Assembly: GCA_016209015.1 (NCBI GenBank)
Contig: JACQWY010000021.1
Coordinates: 186,001 to 250,000 of the forward strand
Origin: Gammaproteobacteria bacterium
GTDB lineage: Bacteria; Pseudomonadota; Gammaproteobacteria; Ga0077536
DNA: 64,000 bases
Direction: 5' to 3'
Shown here piece by piece: positions 28,999 through 39,897 of the stretch (its first letter is position 1; every line of letters begins with the position of its first letter). Made by a program: the position numbers and the translations under genes. Under the pieces are notes generated by a model. It had not been told where the DNA came from. It was given only the letters and a program-made list of their open reading frames with translations, and did no database searches.

Positions 28999-30503
28999 TG
29001 GCGGCGATGGCGAACGACGGTATCGCGCTCTCGACCTTGCTCGCAGGTATTTGCACGGTGCCGGCGCAGTTCGACCGCGCCATCACGGGCCTCGCGCTCG
29101 ACAGTCGGCGCGTAGTGCCGGGCGATTGCTTCTTCGCGCTCGAGGGCACTGCCGCGCATGGCGTGACGTTCGCGCGCGCCGCGGTCGCCGCCGGCGCGCG
29201 CGTGGTGCTCGTCGAGGACGTCGACGTGTTGCCGGCACTCGACGTGCCGGTGCTGAAGGTCGAGGGTCTGGGCGCGCAGGTCGGCGTCGTCGCTTCGCGC
29301 TTCTTCGGCGCGCCGAGCGCCGCACTCGACGTCGCCGCGATCACGGGCACGAACGGCAAGACGACGGTCGCGCACGTCGCCGCGCAGGCGCTGTCGCTGC
29401 TCGGCGCGCGCTGCGCCTATCTCGGCACGCTCGGCTACGGGCTCCTCGACGCGCTCGCGCCCGCCGGCATGACGACGCCCGATCCGATCAGCTTCCAGCG
29501 CGAGCTCGCGCGGGCGCTCCGCGAGGGTTGCGTCGCCGTCGCCTGCGAAGCTTCGTCGCACGCGCTCGCGCAGGACCGGCTCGCGGGCACGGCAATCGAG
29601 TTCGCGGTGCTGACCGGTTTCGGTCACGATCATCTCGATTATCACGCGACGAGCGCGGACTATGCGGCAGCGAAGAAGCGTCTGTTCACGGCACCCGGCA
29701 TCTCGCACGCGATCCTGAACTGCGACAGCGCGCTCGGCCGCGAAATCGCCGCGACCATTCCCGACGCGCTGACGCTCTGGACCTACGGCCTCGCACCGCA
29801 GACCTCCGTGCCGGCTCATGCGCGCCGCCTGTGGGCGGAGTCGATCGAAGCCTCGCCCGCCGGCACGCGTATCGCGCTCGCCACGCCTTTCGGCCGCGGT
29901 CACATCGCGAGCCGGCTGCTCGGCGACTTCAACGTCGAGAACACGCTCGCCGTGCTCGGCATCCTGCTCGCGCGCGGCACGCCGCTCGTCGACGCCTGCG
30001 CAGTGCTCGGCGAGATCCGGCCCGTGCCGGGCCGCATGGACACGTTCGGCGGGGGCAGTGCGCCGCTCGTCGTCGTCGACTACGCGCACTCGCCGGACAG
30101 CCTCGCGCGCGTGCTGACGACGCTGCGCGCCGCGCAGCCCGCCGCGCTTTCCTGCGTGTTCGGTTGCGGCGGCGATCGGGATCGCACGAAGCGCCCGCTG
30201 ATGGGCGAGCTCGCCGAGCGGCTCGCCGATCGCGTTATCGTCACCGCCGACAATCCGCGCAGCGAGGACAATGCCGACATCGCGCGTGAAATCCTCCAGG
30301 GCATGCGCAAACCGGCCGCGGTGCGCGTGATTCACGATCGCGAAGCCGCCATCCGCACCGCCATTGCCGAGGCCGCGCCGGGCGAGATCGTGCTCGTCGC
30401 CGGCAAAGGTCACGAGCGCGAACAGGTCGTCGGCGGTGAAGTGCGCGCGTTCTCGGATCAGGCCGTCGTCGCGGCGGCCCTCGCGGAGCGCGGCCATGAT
30501 TGA
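28995..30503 (+). CDS. murE: UDP-MurNAc-tripeptide synthetase (meso-DAP adding)
   Basis: A 502-residue Mur ligase. The P-loop is ITGTNGKTTVAHV. The substrate motif ADNPRSE shows specificity for meso-diaminopimelate rather than lysine, and so identifies the peptidoglycan type. Other sites are MTTPDP, CEASSHAL, GFGHDHLDYH with the ATP/Mg site, and the carbamylated Lys in AAKKRLF. Start: the doublet ATGATG at 28995/28998 overlaps the ftsI stop. It overlaps murF by 8 nt. Confidence 0.95.
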   Translation: MMAAMANDGIALSTLLAGICTVPAQFDRAITGLALDSRRVVPGDCFFALEGTAAHGVTFARAAVAAGARVVLVEDVDVLPALDVPVLKVEGLGAQVGVVASRFFGAPSAALDVAAITGTNGKTTVAHVAAQALSLLGARCAYLGTLGYGLLDALAPAGMTTPDPISFQRELARALREGCVAVACEASSHALAQDRLAGTAIEFAVLTGFGHDHLDYHATSADYAAAKKRLFTAPGISHAILNCDSALGREIAATIPDALTLWTYGLAPQTSVPAHARRLWAESIEASPAGTRIALATPFGRGHIASRLLGDFNVENTLAVLGILLARGTPLVDACAVLGEIRPVPGRMDTFGGGSAPLVVVDYAHSPDSLARVLTTLRAAQPAALSCVFGCGGDRDRTKRPLMGELAERLADRVIVTADNPRSEDNADIAREILQGMRKPAAVRVIHDREAAIRTAIAEAAPGEIVLVAGKGHEREQVVGGEVRAFSDQAVVAAALAERGHD

Positions 30504-31860
30504 GATGACGCTCGCCGCCGCCGCCAGCGCCGTCTCCGCCGTGCTGCACGGCGCGGACCGGCCGTTCTCGGGTGTGAGCACCGACACGCGCACGCTGGCA
30601 GCGGGCGAGCTCTTCGTCGCGCTGAAGGGCGATCGCTTCGATGCGCACGATCATCTCGCGGACGCCGCGGCCCAGGGCGCGGCGGGCGCGCTCGTCGCGC
30701 GGCGCCAGCCCGTCGACATCGCGCAACTCGAAGTCGCGGACACGCGCCTCGCGCTCGGCCGGCTCGCCGCCGCCTGGCGCGCGTGCTTCGCCGTGCCCTG
30801 CGTCGCAGTGACCGGCAGCAACGGCAAGACGACGACGAAGGAGCTGCTCGCGGCGATCCTGCGCCGCCAGGGCGCCGTGCTCGTCACGGAAGGCAATCTC
30901 AACAACGACATCGGTGTGCCGCAGACGCTGTTCCGCCTCGGCGCCGGACACCGCTGCGCCGTGATCGAAATGGGCGCGAACCACGCCGGCGAGATCGCCT
31001 ATCTCTGCACGCTCGCGCGTCCCGACGTCGCGCTCGTCACGATGGCGGGGCCGGCGCACCTCGAAGGCTTCGGCTCGCTCGCGGGCGTGGCGCGTGCGAA
31101 GGGCGAGGTCTTCCAGGGGCTCGGCGGCCGCGGCACGGCGGTCGTGAACGCGGACGATGCGCACGCGCCGCTGTGGCGCGAGCTCGCGGCCGGCGCGCGG
31201 ATTCTCGACTTCGGTTTCACATCCGGCGCGGCAGTGCATGCCGAGGACTTCGTGCAGCGCCCGCTCGGCGAAGGCAGCACGTTCACGCTCGTCACGCCGC
31301 AAGGCCGTGCGCCGATGGCACTGCCGCTCGACGGCCGCCACAACGTCATGAACGCGCTCGCCGCCGCGGCTTGCGCCGTCGCACTCGACGTGCCGCTCGT
31401 CGAAATCGCCGGCGGCCTCGCGAGCTGCGCCGGCGTGAAGGGCCGTCTGCAATTGAAGGCCGGCGTGAACGGACTCGTCGTCGTCGACGACACCTACAAC
31501 GCGAATCCGGCCTCGCTCGAGGCCGCGCTCGCCGTCCTCGCGTCGCGGCCCGGTCGCCGCTGGCTCCTGCTCGGCGACATGGGCGAGCTCGGCCCGGACG
31601 GCGCGGAGCTCCATCGCGAGGCCGGTCGGATCGCGAAGCGTCTCGGCATCGAGCGTCTGCTCACGCTCGGCGAGCTCTCGACGTTCGCGGACGAGACGTT
31701 CGGCGCGGGCGCGGCGCATTTCGCGAGCTGCGAGGAAGCCGTCGCGGCGATCCGCGAGGCCGCCGCGCCGGACGTGACGCTGCTCGTGAAGGGCTCGCGC
31801 TTCATGCGCCTCGAACGCGTCGTCGCGGCACTCGACGCCCGGGGGCATCGCACATGCTGA
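30496..31860 (+). CDS. murF: UDP-MurNAc-pentapeptide synthetase (D-Ala-D-Ala adding)
   Basis: A 454-residue Mur ligase (E. coli MurF: 452). The N-terminal UDP-binding domain shows [20 protein letters not shown]. The ATP site is [14 protein letters not shown], followed by [15 protein letters not shown] and the typical [13 protein letters not shown]. The C-terminal domain has [17 protein letters not shown]. It completes the cytoplasmic pentapeptide precursor. The start ATG 30496 is inside murE; its TGA is inside mraY. Confidence 0.95.
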   Translation: MIEMTLAAAASAVSAVLHGADRPFSGVSTDTRTLAAGELFVALKGDRFDAHDHLADAAAQGAAGALVARRQPVDIAQLEVADTRLALGRLAAAWRACFAVPCVAVTGSNGKTTTKELLAAILRRQGAVLVTEGNLNNDIGVPQTLFRLGAGHRCAVIEMGANHAGEIAYLCTLARPDVALVTMAGPAHLEGFGSLAGVARAKGEVFQGLGGRGTAVVNADDAHAPLWRELAAGARILDFGFTSGAAVHAEDFVQRPLGEGSTFTLVTPQGRAPMALPLDGRHNVMNALAAAACAVALDVPLVEIAGGLASCAGVKGRLQLKAGVNGLVVVDDTYNANPASLEAALAVLASRPGRRWLLLGDMGELGPDGAELHREAGRIAKRLGIERLLTLGELSTFADETFGAGAAHFASCEEAVAAIREAAAPDVTLLVKGSRFMRLERVVAALDARGHRTC

Positions 31861-32936
31861 TGTTCCTGACGGAATGGCTGACGCACTTCGACTCGGGCTT
31901 CCGGGTCTTCCAGTACCTCACGCTGCGCACGATTCTCGGCACGCTGACGGCGCTGTTCATCGCGCTCATGATCGGCCCGCACATGATCCGCGCGCTCGTC
32001 GAGCGCCAGATCGGCCAGACCGTGCGCGACGACGGTCCGCAGACGCATCTCTCGAAGGCCGGCACGCCGACCATGGGCGGGCTCCTGATCCTGGTCTCGA
32101 TCGCGATCAGCACGCTCTTGTGGGGCAATCTCGCAAATCGATTCGTGTGGATCGTGCTCGTCACGACACTGCTCTTCGGCGCGATCGGCTGGGCCGACGA
32201 TTTCCTCAAGCTCTCGCGCCGCAACCCCAAGGGCCTCTCGGCGGGTCAGAAGTATTCCTGGCAGTCGCTCGCCGGCATCGGCGCCGCGGTCGTCCTGTTC
32301 GCGACCGCGCAATCGCCGGCGGAGACCCAGCTCATCGTGCCGTTCTTCAAACAGGTCGCGCTGAACATGGGCTGGTTCTACCTCGTGTTCACCTACCTCG
32401 TAATCGTCGGTTTCAGCAATGCCGTGAATCTCACCGACGGTCTCGACGGCCTCGCGATCCTGCCGACCGTGCTCGTCGCCGGCGCGCTCGTCGTCTTCGC
32501 CTACGCGACCGGCAACGTGAACTTCTCGCACTATCTCGGCGTGCCCTATGTCGCAGGCGCCGGTGAGCTCAGCGTATTCTGCGGCACCGTCGTCGGCGCG
32601 GGCCTCGGCTTCCTGTGGTTCAACACCTATCCCGCGCAGGTGTTCATGGGCGACATCGGTGCGCTCGCGCTCGGCGCCGCGCTCGGCATCGTCGGCGTCA
32701 TCGTGCGCCAGGAGCTCGTGCTGCTGGTCATGGGCGGCGTATTCGTGATGGAGACCGTGTCGGTGATCCTGCAGGTCGGCTCCTACAAGCTGACCGGCAG
32801 GCGCATCTTCCGCATGGCGCCGCTGCATCATCATTTCGAGCTGAAGGGCTGGCCGGAGCCGCGCGTGATCGTCCGCTTCTGGATCGTCACCGTGATTCTC
32901 GTGCTCACCGGGCTCGCGACCTTGAAGATCCGCTGA
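31854..32936 (+). CDS. mraY: Phospho-N-acetylmuramoyl-pentapeptide transferase
   Basis: The 360-residue integral membrane enzyme, same length as E. coli MraY, makes lipid I on the inner face of the membrane. Conserved cytoplasmic loops: [27 protein letters not shown] (catalytic Asp pair), [35 protein letters not shown], and the HHHFELKGW histidine loop. About ten membrane helices are seen. It overlaps murF by 7 nt and is one base from murD. Confidence 0.96.
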   Translation: MLMFLTEWLTHFDSGFRVFQYLTLRTILGTLTALFIALMIGPHMIRALVERQIGQTVRDDGPQTHLSKAGTPTMGGLLILVSIAISTLLWGNLANRFVWIVLVTTLLFGAIGWADDFLKLSRRNPKGLSAGQKYSWQSLAGIGAAVVLFATAQSPAETQLIVPFFKQVALNMGWFYLVFTYLVIVGFSNAVNLTDGLDGLAILPTVLVAGALVVFAYATGNVNFSHYLGVPYVAGAGELSVFCGTVVGAGLGFLWFNTYPAQVFMGDIGALALGAALGIVGVIVRQELVLLVMGGVFVMETVSVILQVGSYKLTGRRIFRMAPLHHHFELKGWPEPRVIVRFWIVTVILVLTGLATLKIR

Positions 32937-32937
32937 C

Positions 32938-34323
32938 GTGACGGGCCGCGCGCAAATCATCGACCACGACGCCGCGCACTGCGGGCTCGATACCCGGCCG
33001 ACGATCGTCTTCGGCATGGGCAAGACCGGCCTGTCGTGCGCGCGCTTCCTCGCCGCACGCGGCGAGCATGTGATGTTCGTCGATACGCGGAGCGCGCCGC
33101 CCGCGCTCGCGGCGATCCGCGAGCTGCTGCCGGCTGCTGTGACGCATTGCGGGCCGGTCGCAAAGGACGCGCTGCTCGGCGCCCGCCGCATCATCGTGAG
33201 TCCCGGCGTGCCGCTCGATCATCCCGCGCTCGTCGCGGCCGCGGCGTGCGGCATCGCGATCGCCGGCGACGTCGAGCTGTTCGCGCAGGCCGCGCGGGCA
33301 CCGGTGATCGCGATCACCGGCTCGAACGGCAAGAGCACGGTCACGACGCTCGTCGGCGAGATACTCGCGGCGGACGGCAAGCGCGTCGCGGCCGGCGGCA
33401 ACCTCGGCACGCCGGCGCTCGATCTCCTGAGCGACCCGGAGCCCGACTGCTACGTGCTCGAGCTGTCGAGCTTCCAGCTCGAGACGACGCACTCGCTCGC
33501 CGCGCGTGTCGGCGCGATCCTGAACGTGAGCCCCGATCACCTCGATCGTCACAAGAGCCTCGAGGCCTACGCCGCGGCGAAGGCGCGCGTCCTCAACGAT
33601 GCTTCCGTCGCCGTGCTGAACGCCGACGATCCGATCGTTGCGGTGCTCGGCGGCCGTGCGCGCTCGACGCTCACCGTGTCGCTGGAACCGGACGCGCCGG
33701 CGAACTACGGCGTCGTGACACGGCTCGACGGCCTCTGGCTCGCGCAGGACGGCGAGCCCGTGCTCGCCGTCTCCGAGCTCGGCATCAAGGGCCGCCACAA
33801 TGTCTTCAACGCGCTCGCCGCACTCGCGCTGACCGATGCCGCCGGCGCCGCGCGCAGCGCGCAATGCGCCGTGCTGAAGCGCTTCCAGGGCCTGCCGCAC
33901 CGCTGCAACCTCGTCGCGGAGAAACTCGGCGTCACCTGGTACGACGATTCGAAGGGCACGAACGTCGGCGCCTCGGCCGCCGCGATCGCCGGCATCTTCG
34001 CCGATCGCCAGGGCGTCCTCATCGCCGGCGGACAGGGCAAGGGCGCGGATTTCGCCGAGCTCGCCGCGGCGCTGCCCGATCGCGTGCACACCGTCGTGCT
34101 CATCGGCGAGGACGCAGCGCGCATCGCGGCCGCCATCGGTACGCTGGCGGCCGTGCGTCACGCGGGTTCGATGCGCGAGGCGGTGGCGATCGCGGCGTCG
34201 GCCGCGCGCCCCGGCGACGCGGTGCTGCTCTCGCCCGCCTGCGCGAGCTTCGACATGTTCGACGACTACGAGCATCGCGGACGGGAATTCGTCGCCGCGG
34301 TCGCCGCGGAGCTCGGCTCATGA
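32938..34323 (+). CDS. murD: UDP-MurNAc-L-alanine:D-glutamate ligase
   Basis: A 461-residue Mur ligase (E. coli MurD: 438) adding D-glutamate. Seen: the N-terminal GMGKTGLSCARFL nucleotide fold, the P-loop ITGSNGKSTVTTL, LELSSFQLETT, LNVSPDHLDRH, KARVL, LPHRC and DDSKGTNVGAS. GTG 32938 is the only close start after the mraY stop, and gives about 20 residues before the first strand, which accounts for part of the extra length. It ends ATGA with ftsW. Confidence 0.95.
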   Translation: MTGRAQIIDHDAAHCGLDTRPTIVFGMGKTGLSCARFLAARGEHVMFVDTRSAPPALAAIRELLPAAVTHCGPVAKDALLGARRIIVSPGVPLDHPALVAAAACGIAIAGDVELFAQAARAPVIAITGSNGKSTVTTLVGEILAADGKRVAAGGNLGTPALDLLSDPEPDCYVLELSSFQLETTHSLAARVGAILNVSPDHLDRHKSLEAYAAAKARVLNDASVAVLNADDPIVAVLGGRARSTLTVSLEPDAPANYGVVTRLDGLWLAQDGEPVLAVSELGIKGRHNVFNALAALALTDAAGAARSAQCAVLKRFQGLPHRCNLVAEKLGVTWYDDSKGTNVGASAAAIAGIFADRQGVLIAGGQGKGADFAELAAALPDRVHTVVLIGEDAARIAAAIGTLAAVRHAGSMREAVAIAASAARPGDAVLLSPACASFDMFDDYEHRGREFVAAVAAELGS

Positions 34324-35507
34324 GTCAGGCGGTCGCCCAGCTCGAGATGAAACGCGCAGCGCCGGAAGCGAGCCTGCCCGTCGACCTCTGGCTCGTCTGC
34401 GCCGTCGCCGCGCTCGTCTCGCTCGGACTCGTGATGGTGGCTTCGGCGTCGATTTCGATCGCCGCGCGCCAGGATGGCGGCGGGCTCTATTACTTCTGGC
34501 GCCAGCTCGCCGCGATCGGGCTCGGCACGCTCGTCGGCGCCGTGGTCGTGCGGACACCGCTCGCGACGCTGCAGCGGATGAGCACGCTGTGTCTGCTCGC
34601 GGCGTTCGTACTGCTCGTCTCCGTGCTCGTGCCCGGACTCGGCCGCGAGGTGAACGGCTCCATGCGCTGGGTGCGCCTCGGCACGCTCACGATGCAGGCC
34701 TCGGAGCCGGTCAAGCTCGCGATCGTCATCTACGTCGCCGGCTACCTCGTACGCCACGCCGATCAGGTGAAGAGTGAATTCATCGGCTTCATCAAGCCCA
34801 TCGGCGTACTGACGCTCGTCGCCGGCCTGCTCCTGCTCGAGCCGGATTTCGGCGCGGCCGTCGTGCTCTTCACGACGGTGCTCGGCATGGTGTTCATGGG
34901 CGGCGTGCCGCTGGCGCGATTCTTCTCCTGGGGCCTCGCGGCGCTCGCCGCGCTCGCCTCGATCGCAATCCTCGCGCCGTATCGCATGAAGCGCCTGATG
35001 ACCTTCATGGATCCCTGGTCCGATCCCTACAACACGGGCTTCCAGCTCACGCAGGCCTTGATCGCGTTCGGCCGCGGCGAGTGGACGGGCGTCGGCCTCG
35101 GCAACAGCGTGCAGAAGCTTTTCTACCTGCCGGAAGTGCACACCGATTTCATCTTCGCGGTGATCGGCGAGGAGTTCGGTCTCGTCGGGACGGTGAGCGT
35201 GATCGCGCTGTTCCTGTTCCTGGTCTGGCGGATCTTCCACGTCGCCGCGCTCGCGGAACGCGCGGGCCAGAGCTTCGCGGCCTACGTCGCTTACGGCGTC
35301 GGCCTCCTCGTCGGCATCGAGGCCTTCGTGAACATCGGCGTGAACATGGGGATCCTGCCGACGAAGGGTCTCACGCTGCCGCTCATCAGCTACGGCAGCA
35401 ACAGCGTTGTGATGATCTGTGTCGCGCTCTCGCTCGTCATGCGCGTCGCCTACGAGGCGCGCATGGCTCCGGCGAAAGAAGCGGCCGCCGCGGAGGCGCA
35501 GTCGTGA
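34320..35507 (+). CDS. ftsW: FtsW, septal peptidoglycan glycosyltransferase
   Basis: A 395-residue SEDS protein with about ten membrane helices. It polymerises lipid II at the septum together with FtsI. Family signatures: GLVMVASAS, the catalytic-loop region LEPDFGAAVVL (Asp), WSDPYNTGFQLTQALIAFGRG, YLPEVHTDFIFAVIGEEFG, and the C-terminal GVNMGILPTKGLTLPLISYG. The position between murD and murG is standard for FtsW rather than RodA. GTGA overlap with murG. Confidence 0.95.
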   Translation: MSQAVAQLEMKRAAPEASLPVDLWLVCAVAALVSLGLVMVASASISIAARQDGGGLYYFWRQLAAIGLGTLVGAVVVRTPLATLQRMSTLCLLAAFVLLVSVLVPGLGREVNGSMRWVRLGTLTMQASEPVKLAIVIYVAGYLVRHADQVKSEFIGFIKPIGVLTLVAGLLLLEPDFGAAVVLFTTVLGMVFMGGVPLARFFSWGLAALAALASIAILAPYRMKRLMTFMDPWSDPYNTGFQLTQALIAFGRGEWTGVGLGNSVQKLFYLPEVHTDFIFAVIGEEFGLVGTVSVIALFLFLVWRIFHVAALAERAGQSFAAYVAYGVGLLVGIEAFVNIGVNMGILPTKGLTLPLISYGSNSVVMICVALSLVMRVAYEARMAPAKEAAAAEAQS

Positions 35508-36577
35508 CGCGCCGGGTACTCATACTCGCGGGCGGCACGGGCGGGCACATCTATCCCGCGCTCGCGGTCGCCGACTGTCTGCGCGGCGCAGGCGTCGATC
35601 TCGCCTGGCTCGGCTCGCTCAACGGCCTGGAAGGCCGCGTCGTGCCGGCGCACGGCATCCCCATGGTCCGCATTCCGGTGACGGGCCTGCGCGGCCGCGG
35701 CGTGCTCGGCTGGCTCGCCGCACCCTGGCGCGTGGTCCTCGCGACGTACCGCGCGATCGTCGCGGTGCTCGACGTGAAGCCCGGCGTCGTGCTCGGCATG
35801 GGCGGCTTCGTGAGCGGTCCCGGCGGTGTCGCGGCGTGGCTATGCCGGCGTCCGCTCGTGATTCACGAGCAGAATGCGATCCCGGGGCTCACGAACAAGC
35901 TCCTCTCGCGTCTCGCGACGCGCGTGCTCGAAGCCTATCCGCGGAGCTTCGAGCTCGCGCGCCAGGCGATCGCGACCGGCAATCCCGTGCGCGCGGACAT
36001 CGCCGCGCTGCCTGCGCCGCGCGAGCGCCTGGGCGGCCGCCGGGGTTTGCGCGTGCTCGTCTTCGGCGGCAGCCGGGGCGCGCGGCGCCTGAACGTCGTG
36101 CTGCCGCTCGCGCTGGGACTCCTCGCACTTCCCGGTCTCGAAGTGCGTCATCAATGCGGACGGGACGATGTCGCGACGACCCAGGCGGCTTATGCGGCGC
36201 AGGGCGTCGCGGCGCAGGTCGAGGCATTCATCGAGGACATGGCGGGCGCCTACGCCTGGGCCGATCTCGTGATCTGCCGTGCGGGCGCGATCACGGTCGC
36301 CGAGCTCGCTGCGGCGGGCGCGGCCTCGATCCTCGTGCCGTTCCCGTATGCGGTCGACGATCACCAGACCGCGAATGCGCGCTATCTCGCGGACGCCGGC
36401 GCGGCGCGCCTCGTGCAGGAGCGCGATCTCGAGCCTGCAGCGCTCGCCGCCGTCATCACGGAGCTCGCGCACGATCGCCAGACGCTCGTCGCGATGGCGG
36501 AGCGCGCGCGCGATCTCGCGCGGCCCGATGCCGCGACGACCGTCGCCGGTCACTGCCTGGAGCTCCTCGATGCATAG
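35504..36577 (+). CDS. murG: UDP-GlcNAc:lipid I N-acetylglucosaminyltransferase
   Basis: A 357-residue GT28 enzyme (E. coli MurG: 355) that makes lipid II at the membrane. G-loops [16 protein letters not shown] and [11 protein letters not shown], the acceptor motif [11 protein letters not shown], and the UDP-GlcNAc site [16 protein letters not shown]...[15 protein letters not shown] are complete. GTG 35504 follows GGAGG at 35491-35495 and overlaps the ftsW stop. It overlaps murC by 8 nt. Confidence 0.95.
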   Translation: MTRRVLILAGGTGGHIYPALAVADCLRGAGVDLAWLGSLNGLEGRVVPAHGIPMVRIPVTGLRGRGVLGWLAAPWRVVLATYRAIVAVLDVKPGVVLGMGGFVSGPGGVAAWLCRRPLVIHEQNAIPGLTNKLLSRLATRVLEAYPRSFELARQAIATGNPVRADIAALPAPRERLGGRRGLRVLVFGGSRGARRLNVVLPLALGLLALPGLEVRHQCGRDDVATTQAAYAAQGVAAQVEAFIEDMAGAYAWADLVICRAGAITVAELAAAGAASILVPFPYAVDDHQTANARYLADAGAARLVQERDLEPAALAAVITELAHDRQTLVAMAERARDLARPDAATTVAGHCLELLDA

Positions 36578-38015
36578 GCCCGATCAGCTTCCCATGTACA
36601 ACGTGCGGCGTATCCACTTCGTCGGCATCGGCGGTGCGGGCATGGGCGGCATCGCCGAAGTGTTGAGCAATCTCGGCTACGCGGTGTCGGGCTCGGATCA
36701 GTCCGCGAACGGCATGACGGAGCGGCTCGCGAAGCTCGGTGTGCAGATCTCGATCGGCCACGCCGCGGAGCACGTCGACGGCGTCGACGTCGTCGTCTAT
36801 TCGAGCGCGATCAATTCCGGGAACGTGGAGATCGCCACGGCCCGCGCGCGCCGCGTGCCGATCGTGCCGCGCGCCGAAATGCTCGCCGAGCTCATGCGCT
36901 TCCGCCGCGGCATCGCGGTCGCCGGGACGCACGGCAAGACGACGACGACGAGCCTCGTCGCGAGCGTGCTCGCCGAGGGCGGGCTCGATCCGACGTTCGT
37001 GATCGGCGGGCTGCTGCAGAGCGCGAAGTCCCACGCCCGGCTCGGCACCGGACATTACCTCGTCGCCGAAGCGGACGAGAGCGATGCGTCGTTCCTGCTG
37101 TTGAATCCGCTGATCTCGGTGCTGACGAACGTCGACGCCGATCACATGGGCACGTACGGCGGCGACTTCCAGCGCCTGCGCGGCGCGTTCATCGAGTTCT
37201 TCAAGCGTCTGCCGTTCTACGGCGTCGCGGTCGTGTGCATGGACGACGCGCAGGCGCGCTCGCTCATTCCGGACATCCACACGCGTGTCATCACTTACGG
37301 CATCGCGGAGGACGCGGACGTGCGCGGTCATGACGTGGTCGTCGCCGGCACGCGCTCGACGTTCATGGTCGAGCGCAAGGGGCGACCCGGGCTGCTCGCG
37401 ATCTCGCTCAACATGCCGGGCCGCCACAATGCGCTGAACGCGCTCGCCGCGATTGCCGTCGCCACCGAGCTCGCGCTCCCGGACGAGGCGATCGTGCGCG
37501 CGCTAGCCGCGTTCCAGGGCGTGAACCGCCGCTGCCAGGTGAAGGGCGAGTACCTCGCGGCACCGGGCGCGCGCGTCACCGTCATCGACGACTACGGCCA
37601 TCATCCGCGCGAGCTCGCGGCGGTCATCCGCGCGGTGCGCGAGGGCTGGCCGGAGCGGCGTCTCGTCGTCGCCTTCCAGCCGCATCGATACACCCGCACG
37701 CGCGATCTGTTCGAGGACTTCGTCGACGTGCTGTCCGGCACGGACGCGCTGCTCGTGCTCGAGATTTATGCCGCCGGGGAGGCGCCGGTGCCGGGCGCGG
37801 ATGCACGGGCGCTGTGCCGCTCGATCCGGGCGCGCGGTCAGGTCGATCCGGTGTTCGTGCCGGGTCCCGATCAATTGCCGGAAGTGCTCGCGGGCGTGGC
37901 GCGCGACGGCGACATCGTGGTGCTGCTCGGCGCGGGCAGCATCGGCCGCGTCGCCGAGCACCTGGAATTCCTGCCGCGTGGCGAAGGGGTGACGGGCGAT
38001 GGCGCGGGAGGCTAG
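36570..38015 (+). CDS. murC: UDP-N-acetylmuramate:L-alanine ligase
   Basis: A 481-residue Mur ligase (E. coli MurC: 491) adding L-alanine to UDP-MurNAc. Seen: [28 protein letters not shown], the P-loop [35 protein letters not shown], the [13 protein letters not shown] segment and [16 protein letters not shown] 36570 is used; a second in-frame ATG at 36594 sits immediately before the conserved core and could be the true start. Confidence 0.95.
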   Translation: MHRPDQLPMYNVRRIHFVGIGGAGMGGIAEVLSNLGYAVSGSDQSANGMTERLAKLGVQISIGHAAEHVDGVDVVVYSSAINSGNVEIATARARRVPIVPRAEMLAELMRFRRGIAVAGTHGKTTTTSLVASVLAEGGLDPTFVIGGLLQSAKSHARLGTGHYLVAEADESDASFLLLNPLISVLTNVDADHMGTYGGDFQRLRGAFIEFFKRLPFYGVAVVCMDDAQARSLIPDIHTRVITYGIAEDADVRGHDVVVAGTRSTFMVERKGRPGLLAISLNMPGRHNALNALAAIAVATELALPDEAIVRALAAFQGVNRRCQVKGEYLAAPGARVTVIDDYGHHPRELAAVIRAVREGWPERRLVVAFQPHRYTRTRDLFEDFVDVLSGTDALLVLEIYAAGEAPVPGADARALCRSIRARGQVDPVFVPGPDQLPEVLAGVARDGDIVVLLGAGSIGRVAEHLEFLPRGEGVTGDGAGG

Positions 38016-38958
38016 GGCGGTCATGAACGCGCGGGCCTGGTACGAAGGTCTCACGCTGCGCGGCACGTTCCTCGAACGTGAGCCGATGGGCCGCCATTGT
38101 TCGTGGCGTGCCGGCGGTCCCGCCGAACGTTATTTCGAGCCGGCCGATCCCGAGGACCTCGCCGTGTACCTCGCGCATGCGCCGGCCGACGAGCCCATCA
38201 CCTGGCTCGGTCTCGGCAGCAACGTGCTCGTGCGCGACGGCGGTCTGCCGGGCACGGTGATCGCAACGGCGCGCGCGTTCGGTGCGCTCGAACGGATTGG
38301 CGCGCTGGAATTCGAGATCGGCGCGGGCGTGAGCTGCGCTAAAGTCGCGAAGGCCGCAGCCAAAGCAGGTTTGCACGGCGGCGAGTTCCTCGCCGGCATT
38401 CCAGGCAGTCTCGGCGGTGCGCTCGCGATGAACGCGGGTGCGTTCGGCGGCGAGACCTGGCGACTCGTCAGCGCGGTCGCGACGATCGATCGCGCGGGCG
38501 TGCGGCGCCGGCGCGCGGCGGCCGAGTATCGCATCGCCTATCGCAGCGTGACGGGCCCGGCGGCGGAGGAATGGTTCACCGGCGCGCGCCTGCATTTCGA
38601 GGCGGGCGCGGACGGCGCGGCGCAGGAACGCATTCGTGCGCTGCTCGCACAGCGCGCCGCGACGCAGCCGCTCGGTCTGCCGAGCTGCGGCTCGGTGTTC
38701 AAGAACCCGCCCGGCGATTTCGCCGGCCGGCTGATCGAGGCCGCCGGCATGAAGGGCGCACGTTGCGGGGGCTGCAGCGTGTCGGCGAAGCACGCGAACT
38801 TCATCGTCAACGACGCGAACGGTACGGCGACGGACATCGAGACCTTGATCGAACGCGTACGCGCCGCGGTGTTCGCGCAGTCCGGCATCCGCCTCGAATC
38901 GGAAGCGCGCATTCTCGGACGACCGCCGGCCGGCGGGCCGCGTGAGGAGAAGCCATGA
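37999..38958 (+). CDS. murB: UDP-N-acetylenolpyruvoylglucosamine reductase
   Basis: A FAD-dependent reductase of about 319 residues that turns the MurA product into UDP-MurNAc. FAD-binding motifs are [16 protein letters not shown] and [22 protein letters not shown]. The catalytic Ser is in [19 protein letters not shown], and the last Glu in [11 protein letters not shown]. The compact C-terminal domain suggests a type II enzyme, unlike E. coli MurB (342). Two starts are possible: ATG 37999 (GAAGGGG upstream, overlapping murC by 17 nt) or ATG 38023 after the murC stop. Confidence 0.94.
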   Translation: MAREARAVMNARAWYEGLTLRGTFLEREPMGRHCSWRAGGPAERYFEPADPEDLAVYLAHAPADEPITWLGLGSNVLVRDGGLPGTVIATARAFGALERIGALEFEIGAGVSCAKVAKAAAKAGLHGGEFLAGIPGSLGGALAMNAGAFGGETWRLVSAVATIDRAGVRRRRAAAEYRIAYRSVTGPAAEEWFTGARLHFEAGADGAAQERIRALLAQRAATQPLGLPSCGSVFKNPPGDFAGRLIEAAGMKGARCGGCSVSAKHANFIVNDANGTATDIETLIERVRAAVFAQSGIRLESEARILGRPPAGGPREEKP

Positions 38959-39896
38959 GCGTGACCGACGCCGAGATCAAAGCGCGTGCCGGACGTGTCG
39001 CCGTGCTGATGGGCGGCCCTTCGGCGGAGCGGGCGGTGTCGTTGAAGAGCGGCACCGCGGTGCTCGAAGCGCTGCTGCGATCGGGTGTGAACGCCGTCGG
39101 CGTGATCTGGGACGGCAGGCTGCTCGACGATCTCGCGAACGTCGACTTCGATCGCGTGTTCATCGCGCTGCACGGCCGCGGTGGCGAGGACGGACAGGTG
39201 CAGGCGTTGCTCGGCCTGATTGACGTTCCCTACACCGGCAGCGGCGTGCTCGGCTGCGCGCTCTCCATGGACAAGGTGCGCTCGAAGCGCGTGTGGCAGA
39301 GCCTGGGCCTGCCGACGCCGGAGTTCCAGGTGCTCGCGCCCGGCGAGGACGGCACGGCTGCCGCCGCCGCGATCGGCTATCCGCTCGTCGTGAAGCCCGC
39401 GCACGAAGGATCGAGCATCGGTGTCTCGAAGGTCGAGACGCCCGCGCAGCTCGCGCCCGCACTCGCGCTTGCGGCCCGCTACGACCGCGCAATCCTCATG
39501 GAGCGCTGGATCGTCGGCGGCGAGTATACGCTCTCGATCGTCGACGGCCGGGCGCTGCCGCTCATCAAGATCGAGACGCCGCATGCGTTCTACGACTACG
39601 ACGCGAAGTACCACGCGGACTCGACGCGCTATCTCGTGCCCTGCGGCCTCGACGCCGCGCTCGAGGCGGAGCTCGCGAAGACGGGTCTCGCGGCGTTCGA
39701 GGCGATCGGCGCCTCCGGCTGGGGCCGCGTCGATTTCATGCTGGACGCGGAGCGTCGGCCCTGGCTCATCGAGGTCAACATGGTGCCGGGCATGACCGAT
39801 CACTCGCTCGTGCCGATGGCGGCGCGCGCGGTCGGCATGTCGTTCGACGAACTCGTGTTGCGCATTCTCGCGACGAGCTTCGAGTCGAGGAGCTGA
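38955..39896 (+). CDS. ddl: D-alanine:D-alanine ligase
   Basis: A 313-residue ATP-grasp ligase (E. coli DdlB: 306). The N-terminal VAVLMGGPSAERAVSLKSG, the LHGRGGEDGQVQALL loop, VKPAHEGSSIGVSKV, and the metal site SGWGRVDFMLDAERRPWLIEVNMVPGMT (Asp, Glu, Asn) are present. The Tyr-bearing loop DYDAKYHADSTRYLVPC fits a D-Ala rather than D-Lac ligase. ATGA overlap with murB; ftsQ starts 2 nt after. Confidence 0.95.
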   Translation: MSVTDAEIKARAGRVAVLMGGPSAERAVSLKSGTAVLEALLRSGVNAVGVIWDGRLLDDLANVDFDRVFIALHGRGGEDGQVQALLGLIDVPYTGSGVLGCALSMDKVRSKRVWQSLGLPTPEFQVLAPGEDGTAAAAAIGYPLVVKPAHEGSSIGVSKVETPAQLAPALALAARYDRAILMERWIVGGEYTLSIVDGRALPLIKIETPHAFYDYDAKYHADSTRYLVPCGLDAALEAELAKTGLAAFEAIGASGWGRVDFMLDAERRPWLIEVNMVPGMTDHSLVPMAARAVGMSFDELVLRILATSFESRS

Positions 39897-39897
39897 G